Shown piece by piece: positions 25,286 to 34,800 of a stretch of DNA of 64,000 nucleotides. Location of the stretch: positions 62,001-126,000 of IMG/VR virus record IMGVR_UViG_3300036770_005052, one strand, 5' to 3'. This stretch comes from a virus. The notes under the pieces were generated by a model. The model was not told the origin of the DNA, did not search any database, and saw only the letters and a program-made list of their open reading frames with translations. Made by a program: the position numbers and the translations under genes. Within the stretch, counting starts at the first letter, position 1, and each line of letters starts with the position of its first letter.

Positions 25286-28200
25286 ATGGTAAGATATAAT
25301 TCTGGAAGAGTAAGAAAATTTGATCAAACAGGTATAACCTCAGATCGATATCAATTTTTGGGTTTAGAGCAAGCAGAACCAGATTTAGGTGATCCTATAG
25401 TTGGAGTATCTTCTGTCATCGCAAATCCAGCTCCTCCAGGAGATCAATATGTATTAGCGGCAGTTGATGGGCAAGTTGGAAAAAGATATTGGTTAAAAAG
25501 TACCAATCTTGTAGGAATTGGATCCACAGGAACTCAAGGAACTGCTGGTCCTCCTGGATCACAAGGAGTTCAAGGCTCACTCAGTAATTTTCAAGGAACT
25601 CAAGGTAGGCAAGGAACTCAAGGTAATCAAGGTCTTCAAGGGAATCAAGGAATTCAAGGAGTTCAAGGATTCTTAAGTAACTTCCAAGGAACGCAAGGCA
25701 ATCAAGGTTCTCAAGGAACTCAAGGTAATCAAGGTCTTCAAGGAACACAAGGTAATCAAGGTCTTCAAGGAACTTCTGGAAATCAAGGTTCTCAAGGTCT
25801 ACAAGGAAATCAAGGAGTTCAAGGTGTTCAGGGATTTTTAAGTAATTTCCAAGGAACACAAGGAAATCAAGGTTCTCAAGGTCTACAAGGAAATCAAGGT
25901 ACTCAAGGTCTACAAGGGTCAATTGGTTCTCAAGGAACTCAAGGATTCCAGGGAATACAGGGTAATCAAGGTACTCAAGGTCTACAAGGGTCAATTGGTT
26001 CTCAAGGAACTCAAGGATTCCAGGGAATACAAGGAAATCAAGGTCTCCAAGGTAATTTTGGTAATCAAGGAGTACAAGGAGCACAAGGATCTCAAGGAGT
26101 TCAAGGACCTAATGGATCTTTTGGTGCGAAAGGTGATCAAGGAGTGCAAGGTCTCCAAGGGTTACAAGGAACATCAGTTCAAGGGTCTCAGGGTGCTCAG
26201 GGAGTTTTAAGCAATTTCCAAGGAACTCAGGGTAATCAAGGTATTCAAGGTTCTCAAGGAATGCAAGGAGCTCAGGGAGTTCAAGGATTCTTGAGCAATT
26301 TCCAAGGAACTCAGGGTAATCAAGGTCTTCAAGGGAATCAAGGAATTCAAGGAGTTCAAGGATTCTTAAGTAACTTCCAAGGAACGCAAGGTATTCAAGG
26401 TTCTCAAGGTTCTCAAGCAACTCAAGGTGTTCAAGGAGCACAAGGTTCAATTGGTCCTCAAGGATTTCAAGGACTTCAAAGTTCTCAAGGAATGCAAGGT
26501 AATATTGGTAATCAAGGTGGACAAGGACTTCAAGGTTTACAGGGAACCCAAGGATTTAGTGGATCCACAGGTTCTAAAGGAGATCAAGGTGCTCAAGGTC
26601 TTCAAGGATTACAGGGATCACAGGGTAATCAAGGATTATCAAATCAAGGACCTCAAGGTCCTCAAGGTTCTCAAGGTTCTCAAGGATTACAAGGTTCTCA
26701 AGGAACACAAGGGTTTACTGGAGGTGAAGGAAGACAAGGAGCTCAAGGACCCCAAGGTGTTCAAGGATTAAGTGGAGGTGAAGGAAGACAAGGAGCTCAG
26801 GGACCCCAAGGTGTTCAAGGTGTTCAAGGTCTTCAAGGTTTTAGTGGTAATGTCGGATCAAAGGGTGATCAGGGCGCTCAAGGTGTTGGAGCACAGGGTA
26901 CTCAAGGTCTTCAAGGTTTCAGTGGTAGTATTGGTGGAAAAGGTGACCAAGGAGCACAAGGGATTCAAGGTGTTCAAGGTCTTACTGGAATTTCACCATT
27001 AACATCAGCAAGTCTTGCTGTCATTGATGCCGCAGTTTCTTCTACAATCAATTTGGGATCTGGAGCAAGACTATCAACGGTTGCTAGTGTCAGTGCAATG
27101 GCAACCAGAACTGAAGTTCCTGGTTCAACTTCAATTGTAGTGTTTGATGGAAATGGAAATAGATCTGCAACAACTGCAGGAAAATATTATTTGTCTGCTG
27201 TTTCCAAATTGTTCTATTGGGTAAATCGTGGTGGTGGTGGATGGGGAGATGACCCAGCTGGTACTACAGTTGAATTGCAGTTTTCTTATGATGGTTCTAC
27301 AGGATGGACAGCTTTAGATCAAGTTACAACTTCAATAGTATCTTCCAATAATACTTGGATTCAAAGAGAAATTATATTGTCTAATTTTTCAGGATCTCAA
27401 TATTATAATGGTGTTTATCTAAGATTTGTTCAATCTCCATTATCAAGATCTAGTAATGTTGATACTTGGGCATTTACTTCCGTAATTTATCAAGCAGGAT
27501 CTGCAGGTGGTGGTGGTTCTACATCCACAGGATCTAATTCTTTGGCAGTCATGGATGTTTCATCAACATCTACAATTTCTCTTCCATCATACCCAAGCAC
27601 ATCAGGTGTAAGACTAACCACAGTTAGTGGCGTTACTGGAATGACATCCAGAACTGAAGTTCCTGGTTCAACTCCAATTGTAGTATTTGATGGAAATGGA
27701 ATTGCAAATTCCACAAGAACAGTAACATTACCAAATAGGGTTTATTTGTCAACTGTTAATAAACTTTATTATTGGGTTATTAAAGGTGGTGGTGGATGGG
27801 GTGATGAACCTTTTGATACTTTGTCATTACAATATTCTTATGATGGTACTAATTGGTTAGGTACTATTGATTCTACAGCTTATCAAGATATTTTATCTAC
27901 AAATACATGGACTCAAAAGTCTGTAACAGTTCCTGCAGCCGCCAAATATTATAATGGTGTTTACTTAAGATTTTCGCAACCTGGTTATAATACATCTAGT
28001 ACTTATAGAAGTTGGGCTATAACTTCTATTATACCTGATTTTGGTGCTGCTGGTGGGGGAAGTTCTGGTGGATCAACTTCTCTTGCTTTAGTTGATTTAT
28101 CATCTTCAAATAATTTTGATTTTCCAACCCCTCAGCCTGGAGCTAGATTAACAACAGTTTCCGCTGTTACTGGAATGGCAACCAGAACTGAAGTTCCTGG

Positions 28201-30160
28201 TTCAACTCCAATTGTAGTATTTGATGGCAATGGTTTTTATGGTTCAACTAGAACAGCTACAATTAAAAATAAAGTATTTCTTGCTAACGTTGATAAAGTT
28301 TATTATTGGGTTATTAAAGGCGGTGGTGGATGGGGCGATGAACCTTTTGATACTTTATCATTACAATATTCGATTGATGGAACTGCTTGGTCAGCTACTA
28401 TTGACTCTACAAATTATTCAGATATTTTATCTACAAATAGTTGGACTCTAAAGTCTGTAACAGTTCCTGCAGGTGCCAAATATTATAATGGTGTTTACTT
28501 AAGATTTTCACAACCTGGTTATAATACATCTAGTGTTTATAGAAGTTGGGCATTTACTTCAGTTTTATTTGATTTAAACAGTATATCTTCATCAGGATCT
28601 GGAAAATCTACATCATTTGCTTTGATGGATTTATCATCTTCATCTAATATTATTTTCCCAACTCCTCAACCTGGAACTAGATTAACGACAGTTGGTAGTG
28701 TTACTGGAATGGCAACCAGAACTGAAGTGCCATCTTCAACACCAATTGTGGTATTTGACGGTAATGGTTTTTATGGTTCAACTAGATGGGTTTCAATACC
28801 AAATAAAGTCTTTTTAGGTGGTATGTCCAGACTATATTATTGGGTAAATCGTGGTGGTGGTGGATGGGGAGATACCCCCTATGACACTTTATCATTACAG
28901 TATTCAATTGATGGAACTACTTGGTCAGCCACTATTGATTCAATTTCACAAACAACTAGTTATGATGGTACAAGTGAAATTTCAAGTAATCAATGGACTT
29001 TAAGAGAAGTTGATATTCCACAAGGAGCCAAATATTATAATGGTGTTTACTTAAGATTTTCACAATCTACTTATAATACATCAAATGTATATTATACTTG
29101 GGCAGTAACTTCAATAGTTGCAACTATTAACGAATATGATCAATCTTATACACCAAGTACACTTAGTTTAATTGATCTCTTAAATCAAGATACTTTTAAT
29201 CTGACAAAACCACGTACAGCTGCAAGAATAACTACAGTTAGTGGTGTTGCTGGAATGGCAACCAGAACTGAAGTGCCATCTTCAACACCAATTGTGGTAT
29301 TTGGTGAGGCTGACTTATATCCTGGATTTTATGGTTCATCAAGAACATTAACAAATAGATCGAAAATTTTCCTCTCTAATGTTAATCAAGTTCAATTTTA
29401 TGTTAATAAAGGTGGATCTAATGGGGCTCAAACATGGGGTGATGAACCATTTTCATCATTATTTTTACAATATTCCGCCGATGGAATTACTTGGTCTACA
29501 CTTTATGAAGTAGTAAGGACTACAGTATCACCAAATACATGGACTCTTCAAACTGTCACAGTTCCAGCGGGAGCAAAATACTACAATGGAGTTTTCTTAA
29601 GATTCTCCCAACAATCTTATAATGCATCTTCTTCATATTACACATGGGCAGCTACATCAGTAGTGGCACTTCCATCATCTGGAACTTCTGGAACTATTAG
29701 TTATTCTGACGATACAACAACAAACAGTACATATTATCCATCCGTAATTTCCGCAACTAGTGGTGGTTCTTTAAGAATTTCTTCCACAAAACTAACATAC
29801 AACCCTTCAACTGGAAGACTTTCTTCAAGTAGTGTTTCTGACTCTAAAGGAGACTTAAGAACAATTCCAGTTAATGTGAAAAGTACTGGATATACACTAG
29901 TGCTTTCTGATGCTGGTAAGATTATATCAACATCTTCTGGAATAACAATTCCTACTAATGTCTTTAGTAGTGGAGATGCTATTAGTGTATTTAATAATTC
30001 AGCATCAACACAAACAATAACTGCAAGTTCCGTTACGATGTATTTTCCTGGTTATTCTTCAGCTTTTGGATCTATAACATTGGATGCGAGAGGTGTATGC
30101 ACAATTCTTTGTGTATCATCTAATGTTTTTGTAATTTCTGGTGCAGGATTGATACCATGA
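25286..30160 (+). CDS. Second collagen-like tail fibre with five repeated beta modules (1624 aa)
   Basis: Residues 1-80 form an N-terminal domain (SSVIANPAPPGDQYVLAAVDGQ). Residues about 82-570 are Gly-X-Gln collagen-like. Residues about 572-1465 hold five copies of a module of roughly 175 residues with the shared elements RTEVPGSTPIVVFDGNG, YYWVxxGGGGWGD, and AKYYNGVYLRF. A final domain of 160 residues ends in a beta segment (SSNVFVISGAGLIP). The modules resemble carbohydrate-binding beta-sandwiches in general character, but I cannot name a family. It overlaps the next gene by four bases. Confidence 0.88.
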   Translation: MVRYNSGRVRKFDQTGITSDRYQFLGLEQAEPDLGDPIVGVSSVIANPAPPGDQYVLAAVDGQVGKRYWLKSTNLVGIGSTGTQGTAGPPGSQGVQGSLSNFQGTQGRQGTQGNQGLQGNQGIQGVQGFLSNFQGTQGNQGSQGTQGNQGLQGTQGNQGLQGTSGNQGSQGLQGNQGVQGVQGFLSNFQGTQGNQGSQGLQGNQGTQGLQGSIGSQGTQGFQGIQGNQGTQGLQGSIGSQGTQGFQGIQGNQGLQGNFGNQGVQGAQGSQGVQGPNGSFGAKGDQGVQGLQGLQGTSVQGSQGAQGVLSNFQGTQGNQGIQGSQGMQGAQGVQGFLSNFQGTQGNQGLQGNQGIQGVQGFLSNFQGTQGIQGSQGSQATQGVQGAQGSIGPQGFQGLQSSQGMQGNIGNQGGQGLQGLQGTQGFSGSTGSKGDQGAQGLQGLQGSQGNQGLSNQGPQGPQGSQGSQGLQGSQGTQGFTGGEGRQGAQGPQGVQGLSGGEGRQGAQGPQGVQGVQGLQGFSGNVGSKGDQGAQGVGAQGTQGLQGFSGSIGGKGDQGAQGIQGVQGLTGISPLTSASLAVIDAAVSSTINLGSGARLSTVASVSAMATRTEVPGSTSIVVFDGNGNRSATTAGKYYLSAVSKLFYWVNRGGGGWGDDPAGTTVELQFSYDGSTGWTALDQVTTSIVSSNNTWIQREIILSNFSGSQYYNGVYLRFVQSPLSRSSNVDTWAFTSVIYQAGSAGGGGSTSTGSNSLAVMDVSSTSTISLPSYPSTSGVRLTTVSGVTGMTSRTEVPGSTPIVVFDGNGIANSTRTVTLPNRVYLSTVNKLYYWVIKGGGGWGDEPFDTLSLQYSYDGTNWLGTIDSTAYQDILSTNTWTQKSVTVPAAAKYYNGVYLRFSQPGYNTSSTYRSWAITSIIPDFGAAGGGSSGGSTSLALVDLSSSNNFDFPTPQPGARLTTVSAVTGMATRTEVPGSTPIVVFDGNGFYGSTRTATIKNKVFLANVDKVYYWVIKGGGGWGDEPFDTLSLQYSIDGTAWSATIDSTNYSDILSTNSWTLKSVTVPAGAKYYNGVYLRFSQPGYNTSSVYRSWAFTSVLFDLNSISSSGSGKSTSFALMDLSSSSNIIFPTPQPGTRLTTVGSVTGMATRTEVPSSTPIVVFDGNGFYGSTRWVSIPNKVFLGGMSRLYYWVNRGGGGWGDTPYDTLSLQYSIDGTTWSATIDSISQTTSYDGTSEISSNQWTLREVDIPQGAKYYNGVYLRFSQSTYNTSNVYYTWAVTSIVATINEYDQSYTPSTLSLIDLLNQDTFNLTKPRTAARITTVSGVAGMATRTEVPSSTPIVVFGEADLYPGFYGSSRTLTNRSKIFLSNVNQVQFYVNKGGSNGAQTWGDEPFSSLFLQYSADGITWSTLYEVVRTTVSPNTWTLQTVTVPAGAKYYNGVFLRFSQQSYNASSSYYTWAATSVVALPSSGTSGTISYSDDTTTNSTYYPSVISATSGGSLRISSTKLTYNPSTGRLSSSSVSDSKGDLRTIPVNVKSTGYTLVLSDAGKIISTSSGITIPTNVFSSGDAISVFNNSASTQTITASSVTMYFPGYSSAFGSITLDARGVCTILCVSSNVFVISGAGLIP
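25529..26995 (+). repeat. Collagen-like Gly-X-Gln tandem repeat, second fibre
   Basis: About 160 CAAGGNNNN units encode Gly-X-Gln triplets, opened by a short classic stretch with GPPG. Six (S/F/V)LSNFQGTQG interruptions occur, with DNA nearly identical to those of the first fibre. Stretches such as the one at 25921-26040 are themselves tandem duplications of about 60 bases. Confidence 0.95.
27003..29690 (+). repeat. Five tandem ~520-bp fibre modules
   Basis: Five diverged repeats start near 27003, 27538, 28078, 28612 and 29158. Each encodes a Leu/Ile-Asp-rich start, a TEVPGSTPIVVFDG-like strand pair, a WGDxPxxTLSLQYS-like strand and an AKYYNGVYLRFSQ-like strand. Several blocks are identical at the DNA level over tens of bases, so duplication or gene conversion is recent. 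Confidence 0.85.
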
Positions 30161-30816
30161 GTATTCAGCAACTATTTTTTTCAGGTGGATTTAGTTTACA
30201 ATTACCTGATTTTATTTCTTCTGGATCAAAATTACCTGTTTATGGAACAAGTGGTGGTTCCTACCCTCCTCCTGGATGGGTTGGTGTTCAAAATGCTTCT
30301 GTTGATGATGGTTGGTTATCTATTTTTCTTCCATTTACATTTTATATTGCTGGAAATGGATACACTACAACCTATATAAGTTCAAATACCTATCTTACAT
30401 TTGGTTCTGGATCTGCCAGTTTTAGCGGATTATCTGCCTCAAATCCAGCTCTTCCAAAATTTATGTTTGGTGCTTTCGATAACTCTTTTCAAAGAGTTTC
30501 TAGATTCACTAGTGGAACCGATTATCAAAGAATTCGTTATGAAGGAACTGCCTCTACTATTGGTACTGTAGGTTCTCCAAATATTGTTCTTGAAATTACG
30601 TTATTTAATCCAGAAAATTATGGTGGATTAAATGTTCTCGAATTATTAACAGGGGATCATAACAGAACAGGAGGAGTAAGTCTTGTGGCAAATTCATCTA
30701 CAGCATACGCTACATATACTCAATCTCCTTTTAGAAGTTATGTATTTGTAGGAAATAGCAATGGAACATCATGGAAAATTTATACAGATTATTATGTAAA
30801 TAACACTGATTATTAA
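30157..30816 (+). CDS. Putative fibre tip or adhesin protein (219 aa)
   Basis: A 219-residue beta-rich protein with a GWVGVQNASVDDGWLSI segment, TYISSNTYLTFG, and FMFGAFDNSFQRV. Aromatic and Gly/Ser/Asn content suggests a surface-binding jelly roll. It follows the second collagen fibre with an ATGA overlap, which points to a tip, cap or chaperone of that fibre. No family recognised. Confidence 0.55.
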   Translation: MSIQQLFFSGGFSLQLPDFISSGSKLPVYGTSGGSYPPPGWVGVQNASVDDGWLSIFLPFTFYIAGNGYTTTYISSNTYLTFGSGSASFSGLSASNPALPKFMFGAFDNSFQRVSRFTSGTDYQRIRYEGTASTIGTVGSPNIVLEITLFNPENYGGLNVLELLTGDHNRTGGVSLVANSSTAYATYTQSPFRSYVFVGNSNGTSWKIYTDYYVNNTDY

Positions 30817-30831
30817 GCTAACTAGCACCTC

Positions 30832-30860
30832 TTGACAACCCTTCACAGATGCTATATAAT
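30832..30860 (+). promoter_or_regulatory. Consensus sigma-70 promoter
   Basis: A perfect TTGACA (30832-30837), a 17-base spacer and a perfect TATAAT (30855-30860). It drives the two small genes before the tRNA region and is the best sigma-70 match in the window. Confidence 0.92.
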
Positions 30861-30885
30861 ACTCAGGTAATCAATCAAAGACCAA

Positions 30886-31071
30886 ATGAAAACCGAAGAG
30901 TTCTTGAGTCGTTGCGTTGTCGATACTCTTGCACGTAAATTTTACCTATATTCTAGTGAAGGTTCAGAACGAATCGTAGAATGCGAGAATGTTGACCAGT
31001 TTATGAACGTACTGGAAGTTGTGCGCACTCAGGTAAGTGAAGATTGTCTTGCATACACCGATCCTCTTTAA
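30886..31071 (+). CDS. Conserved small cyanophage protein (61 aa)
   Basis: A 61-residue protein (MKTEEFLSRCVVDTLARKFYL...) with an ECENVDQFMNVLEVVR helix. I recall near-identical short genes in other cyanomyoviruses with no assigned function. It sits about 20 bases after the predicted transcription start of a consensus promoter, so it is probably made early and strongly. Confidence 0.72.
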   Translation: MKTEEFLSRCVVDTLARKFYLYSSEGSERIVECENVDQFMNVLEVVRTQVSEDCLAYTDPL

Positions 31072-31074
31072 GAA

Positions 31075-31248
31075 ATGGAAGTTTTCACTGTAGATGAATT
31101 TCAAGAACATTTTGATAAACTCATGGAAAGAGTCGAAAATGGTGAACATCTAGGTATAATCAACGAAAACGGCCAGGCGACAGTGATGATGCCATACGAT
31201 GATGACCTTATACGAATACACACTGAATTAAACAACGAAGCATCTTGA
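31075..31248 (+). CDS. Phd/YefM antitoxin-like protein (57 aa)
   Basis: A 57-residue protein beginning MEVFTVDEFQEHFDKLMERV and continuing ENGEHLGIINENGQATVMMP. The pattern of an N-terminal strand-helix and GE...I.NENG.A..M.P is that of the Phd/YefM DNA-binding fold. No partner toxin gene follows; a promoter and tRNA genes do. In cyanophages such orphan genes are common, so a regulatory or anti-defence role is possible but unproven. A -35 box for the tRNA promoter overlaps its stop codon. Confidence 0.7.
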   Translation: MEVFTVDEFQEHFDKLMERVENGEHLGIINENGQATVMMPYDDDLIRIHTELNNEAS

Positions 31249-31273
31249 CAAAGAGTTCCAGATCCTCTATAAT
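31245..31273 (+). promoter_or_regulatory. Consensus sigma-70 promoter for tRNA genes
   Basis: TTGACA at 31245-31250 overlaps the stop of the Phd-like gene; a 17-base spacer leads to TATAAT at 31268-31273. The first tRNA starts 12 bases later. Confidence 0.9.
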
Positions 31274-31285
31274 TGATCTGTTCAA

Positions 31286-31373
31286 GCGAGTGAGACTTGG
31301 TAGTCAGAGGAGTCTTATAAACTCTTTCCGCCAGATTAGCGGCTTTGACCTGGTTCGAATCCAGGCACTCGTA
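31286..31373 (+). tRNA. Class II tRNA-like gene, anticodon loop reads UAU
   Basis: The acceptor strands GCGAGTG (31286-31292) and CACTCGT (31366-31372) pair with one G-U; the T arm CCTGG-TTCGAAT-CCAGG is perfect. The anticodon arm GGAGT / ACTCT holds the 7-base loop CTTATAA, which places UAU at 34-36. A long variable arm with stem CCGC/GCGG (31328-31340) makes it class II, a class normally Leu, Ser or bacterial Tyr. The D arm is unusually short (GAC-TTGGTA-GTC) and position 8 is A. A decayed or atypical tRNA-Leu(UAA) is the main alternative. CCA is not encoded. Confidence 0.6.
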
Positions 31374-31376
31374 TCT

Positions 31377-31412
31377 GCTTACCCATTTTGTAGTGGGTTT
31401 TAGAGGGTAAGC
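31377..31412 (+). repeat. Hairpin between the two tRNA genes
   Basis: GCTTACCC (31377-31384) and GGGTAAGC (31405-31412) form a perfect 8-bp stem with a 20-base loop. CCCA at 31382-31385 could alternatively pair with TGGG at 31394-31397. No T-run follows, so it is not a terminator. It may guide tRNA processing or be a stable small RNA. Confidence 0.7.
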
Positions 31413-31430
31413 AACAGTAAACCTACTTGA

Positions 31431-31514
31431 AAAGCGGTGACGTAACTGGTAGCCGTATCAGACTTAAAATCTGCTGGGAGTATTCCCGTGGGGGTTCGAT
31501 TCCCCCCTCGCCCT
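31431..31514 (+). tRNA. tRNA-Leu(UAA)-like gene with defective acceptor stem
   Basis: The anticodon arm CAGA-CTTAAAA-TCTG gives UAA, the D arm ACG-TAACTGGTAGC-CGT, the variable arm GGGAG-TATT-CCC and the T arm GGGGG-TTCGATT-CCCCC are all sound, which identifies class II tRNA-Leu. The 3' acceptor strand is CTCGCCC, but the 5' side reads AAAGCGG, so only about four pairs form, with a bulge (GCGG against C-TCGC). It may be a pseudogene or need repair of its 5' end. CCA is not encoded. Confidence 0.6.
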
Positions 31515-31518
31515 ATAA

Positions 31519-31526
31519 AATAAATA
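31519..31526 (+). promoter_or_regulatory. T4-type late promoter AATAAATA
   Basis: AATAAATA lies 20 bases before the start at 31546 and just behind the second tRNA. Confidence 0.5.
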
Positions 31527-31545
31527 TAAGATATGGGAAATCCCA

Positions 31546-31851
31546 ATGTCTTATCGTATTGATCACGCATACTGCTGGTACAACAATGGCAGTATGATTG
31601 TGAAGATGTATTTTATCAATCATATACCTTTTACATTTGATGAACTTCCAGATGGTCATTTGTACGATCAAGATCTTTGTAGATTAGCAGATCAACAATG
31701 CACATTTGAACCGGAAGATTTGTATAAAAATTCATTCTATTTAATAGATGAAGAAGTACATCCATGTTTTTTTCCAGTTGAGTTAGAAAATCCTGAAGAT
31801 CTTCCAGATAACCTTGAATATGATTATGGTGAAGAAGACTTGACTAACTAA
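31546..31851 (+). CDS. Hypothetical protein (101 aa)
   Basis: A 101-residue acidic protein (MSYRIDHAYCWYNNGSMIVKM...) with aromatic residues and a C-terminal run of acidic residues (ENPEDLPDNLEYDYGEEDL). No family recognised. It follows a late promoter element and precedes the large fibre gene after 35 bases, so it is probably expressed late. Confidence 0.65.
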   Translation: MSYRIDHAYCWYNNGSMIVKMYFINHIPFTFDELPDGHLYDQDLCRLADQQCTFEPEDLYKNSFYLIDEEVHPCFFPVELENPEDLPDNLEYDYGEEDLTN

Positions 31852-31854
31852 ATA
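31848..31854 (+). promoter_or_regulatory. Possible late promoter CTAAATA
   Basis: CTAAATA overlaps the stop at 31851 and lies 33 bases before the 2042-aa fibre gene. It matches six of eight positions of the late consensus. Confidence 0.35.
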
Positions 31855-31886
31855 AAACATAGAATTACTACAGCTAATATAATACA

Positions 31887-34800
31887 ATGCCTCTTAATAA
31901 GTTAGAGAATTTTATTAAGAATACAGAAGGTCGTATTCTTTATGTAAATCCAAATGATCTTGATTCAACTGATTCGATTACTAATCAAGGAAATTCACTT
32001 GCTCAACCGTTTAAGACTGTACAAAGAGCTCTTTTAGAATCAGCAAGATTTTCTTATTTGAGAGGTTATAATAATGATCTTACTGAAAAAACTACAATTT
32101 TACTTTTTCCAGGTGAACATTTAATTGACAATAGACCTGGTTATGCAATTTATGATAATGATCCCCTTGGTGCATATGCGGTTCCCCCAACTGGTGGTGT
32201 TGGAGTTCCTGCACCACAAACTTTATCATTAGAACTAGATTCAGTATTTGATCTGACTGATCCAGACAATATTCTTTACAAATTTAATAGTGTATATGGT
32301 GGTGTTATTGTTCCTCGTGGCACTTCAATTGTCGGTCTTGATTTAAGAAAGACTAAGATTCGTCCAAAATATGTCCCAAATCCAACCGACCCAAGTGCAA
32401 CTAATTCTGCAATTTTTAGAATTACTGGTGCTTGCTATTTTTGGCAATTATCAATCTTTGATGGTGATGAAAGTGGATTAGTTTATACAAATCCAACATA
32501 TTCTACCAGTATATATCAATCTACTCCTACGTTTTCTCACCACAAACTAACTTGTTTTGAATATGCGGATGGTGTAAATCCTGTTGGTTCTTATGAATTA
32601 ACAGATCTTGATATGTATTATAGTAAGCTCTCGAATGCTTACAATACTTATAGAAATATTGATGCAAAATATCCTTCTGAACCATTAGGATTTTCGAAAA
32701 AAGCCCCAGAATGGGAAATTGTTGGTGCATTCGCATCTGATCCTATTGATATTACTGGATTATTTTCGGGCAATGGTACAACTGCCGGAGCTAGAGTTAC
32801 TGTAACTACCGCGTTTGAACATAATTTAAATTCCGGAACTCCAATTAAAATTCGTGATGTTTCGGAAGGAACTTATAATGTTTCAACAAAAGTACAAGAA
32901 GTTTTAAGTCCAACTCAATTTACATATCTCTTAACCTCATTTCCAATCAATTTAGATGCAAATCCAAGTGTATCTGGTGCAACAGTTACTGTCGAAACGG
33001 ATACTGTCTCTGGTGCTTCTCCATACATTTTTAACTGCTCTTTAAGATCAGTATGGGGTATGAACGGAATGCACGCTGATGGGTCAAAGGCATCAGGCTT
33101 CCGTTCCATGGTTGTTGCACAGTTCACCGCAGTATCACTACAAAAAGATGACCGTGCATTTGTAAAATATAATAATGTAGCAAGAGCATATGAAGGTGTT
33201 ACCATTTCTCCAGTATCAGGAGCAGCTTTATCATCTGGCTCTTCTCAAACTGATGCAGAATTGGTTTATCACTTAGATCAAAACGCAATATATCGAAATG
33301 GATGGGAAACTAGCCATATTAAAATTTCCAATGATTCCTTTATTCAAATCGTATCTGTTTTTGCAATTGGTTTTAATAAGCATTTTGATGTTCAAAGTGG
33401 TAGTGATGCATCTATTACAAACTCCAACTCTAATTTTGGTCAAATTTCATTAAATGCTGAAGGTTTTAAAAATGCTGCCTTTGGCAAAGATAATAAAGCA
33501 TTTATTACATCAATTATACCTCCCAGAAATATTGATGAATTTGATGAAGACATTATTGAATGGCTTTCTTTAGATGTTGGCATTACAACTGCATATGGTA
33601 ATGATACTACTGATACCTCTAGACTTTACCTTTATGGTTTTACTGCCAAAGATAGTCTTCCAGTTAGCTTAACACAAGGATATCGTGTCGGTGCTCGTAA
33701 AAATGATATCTTATATCTTTCATATAATGGGGTAGAATATAATGCTAAAATATACATGGAGGATCCTAGTGGTGTTGGATTAATTAGTGCTGAAAAATCA
33801 TATTCAGTAATAGGATCTCCATCAAATAATATTTTTACTTTAAATACTCCTTTAAATTTATTAACAACTGGAGAAAAAGTTGTTATTAATAGTGAAGATG
33901 GAGATCTGCCCGAAAATATAACAGAGCATATTCCATATTATGTCATTAAAATTAATTCAACTCAAATCAAATTAGCAACATCATATACTAATGCAATTTT
34001 AGACAACCCAATTACTGTTTATGGTGGAACAAATCTAATCATCAAAAGTAGGGTGTCTGATAAAAATGCTGGTGAATATGGTTCTCCTCTTCAATATGAT
34101 GATACCTATCAAAATTGGTATATAAAAGTTGCAGAAGATAATCAAATATATAATCTTCTCAATACAATTGGTGTTCAAACACTTACAGAAACTACAGATT
34201 TAAGTTATATAAAAAGAGTTTCTGATGGAAGAGCTCTTGATGAAAAATTATATAAAGTTAGGGTAGTTATTCCAAAAGAATTTGCAAATGCAAAAAATCC
34301 AGAATCTGGATTTGTTTTGCAAGAATCAAGTTCAACTGGTGCTAGAAATTCTGCAGATTTTAGTCGTACTACAATATCAACAAGTGATTATGACTATAAG
34401 AAAAACCCAAGATTTATTGAAAAATGTACATTACAAGATAATACAGTAACAGTCACTACAGAACTTCCTCATAATTTAAAAGTTGGGGATATTGTAATTA
34501 TTAAATATGTAACTGACACTATTAATACTACTGGAGATCAAACTTTAGGATACAATGGTTATTTTAAAGTTACGACTATCCCAAATATAATGAGTTTTCA
34601 ATATGATATTGTAGATATAAAAGGAAAGTCACACTCTCCTGGAGTTTTTACTAATGATGTAACAAATAGAACAACAACATTACCAAGATATGAAAGAAAT
34701 GATTTAAAATCAAATATATTCATTTATAGAAATCAAGTAATTTCTCCATATATTGAAAACAGCCAAGATGGAATCTACCATCTTTATCTACTGAATGCAA

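Noticed and set aside
30886-31248. A complete toxin-antitoxin pair formed by the 61-aa protein and the Phd-like protein
   Set aside because: The 61-aa protein has no toxin motif that I can see, and the order and spacing give no direct support. Only the Phd-like fold is claimed.
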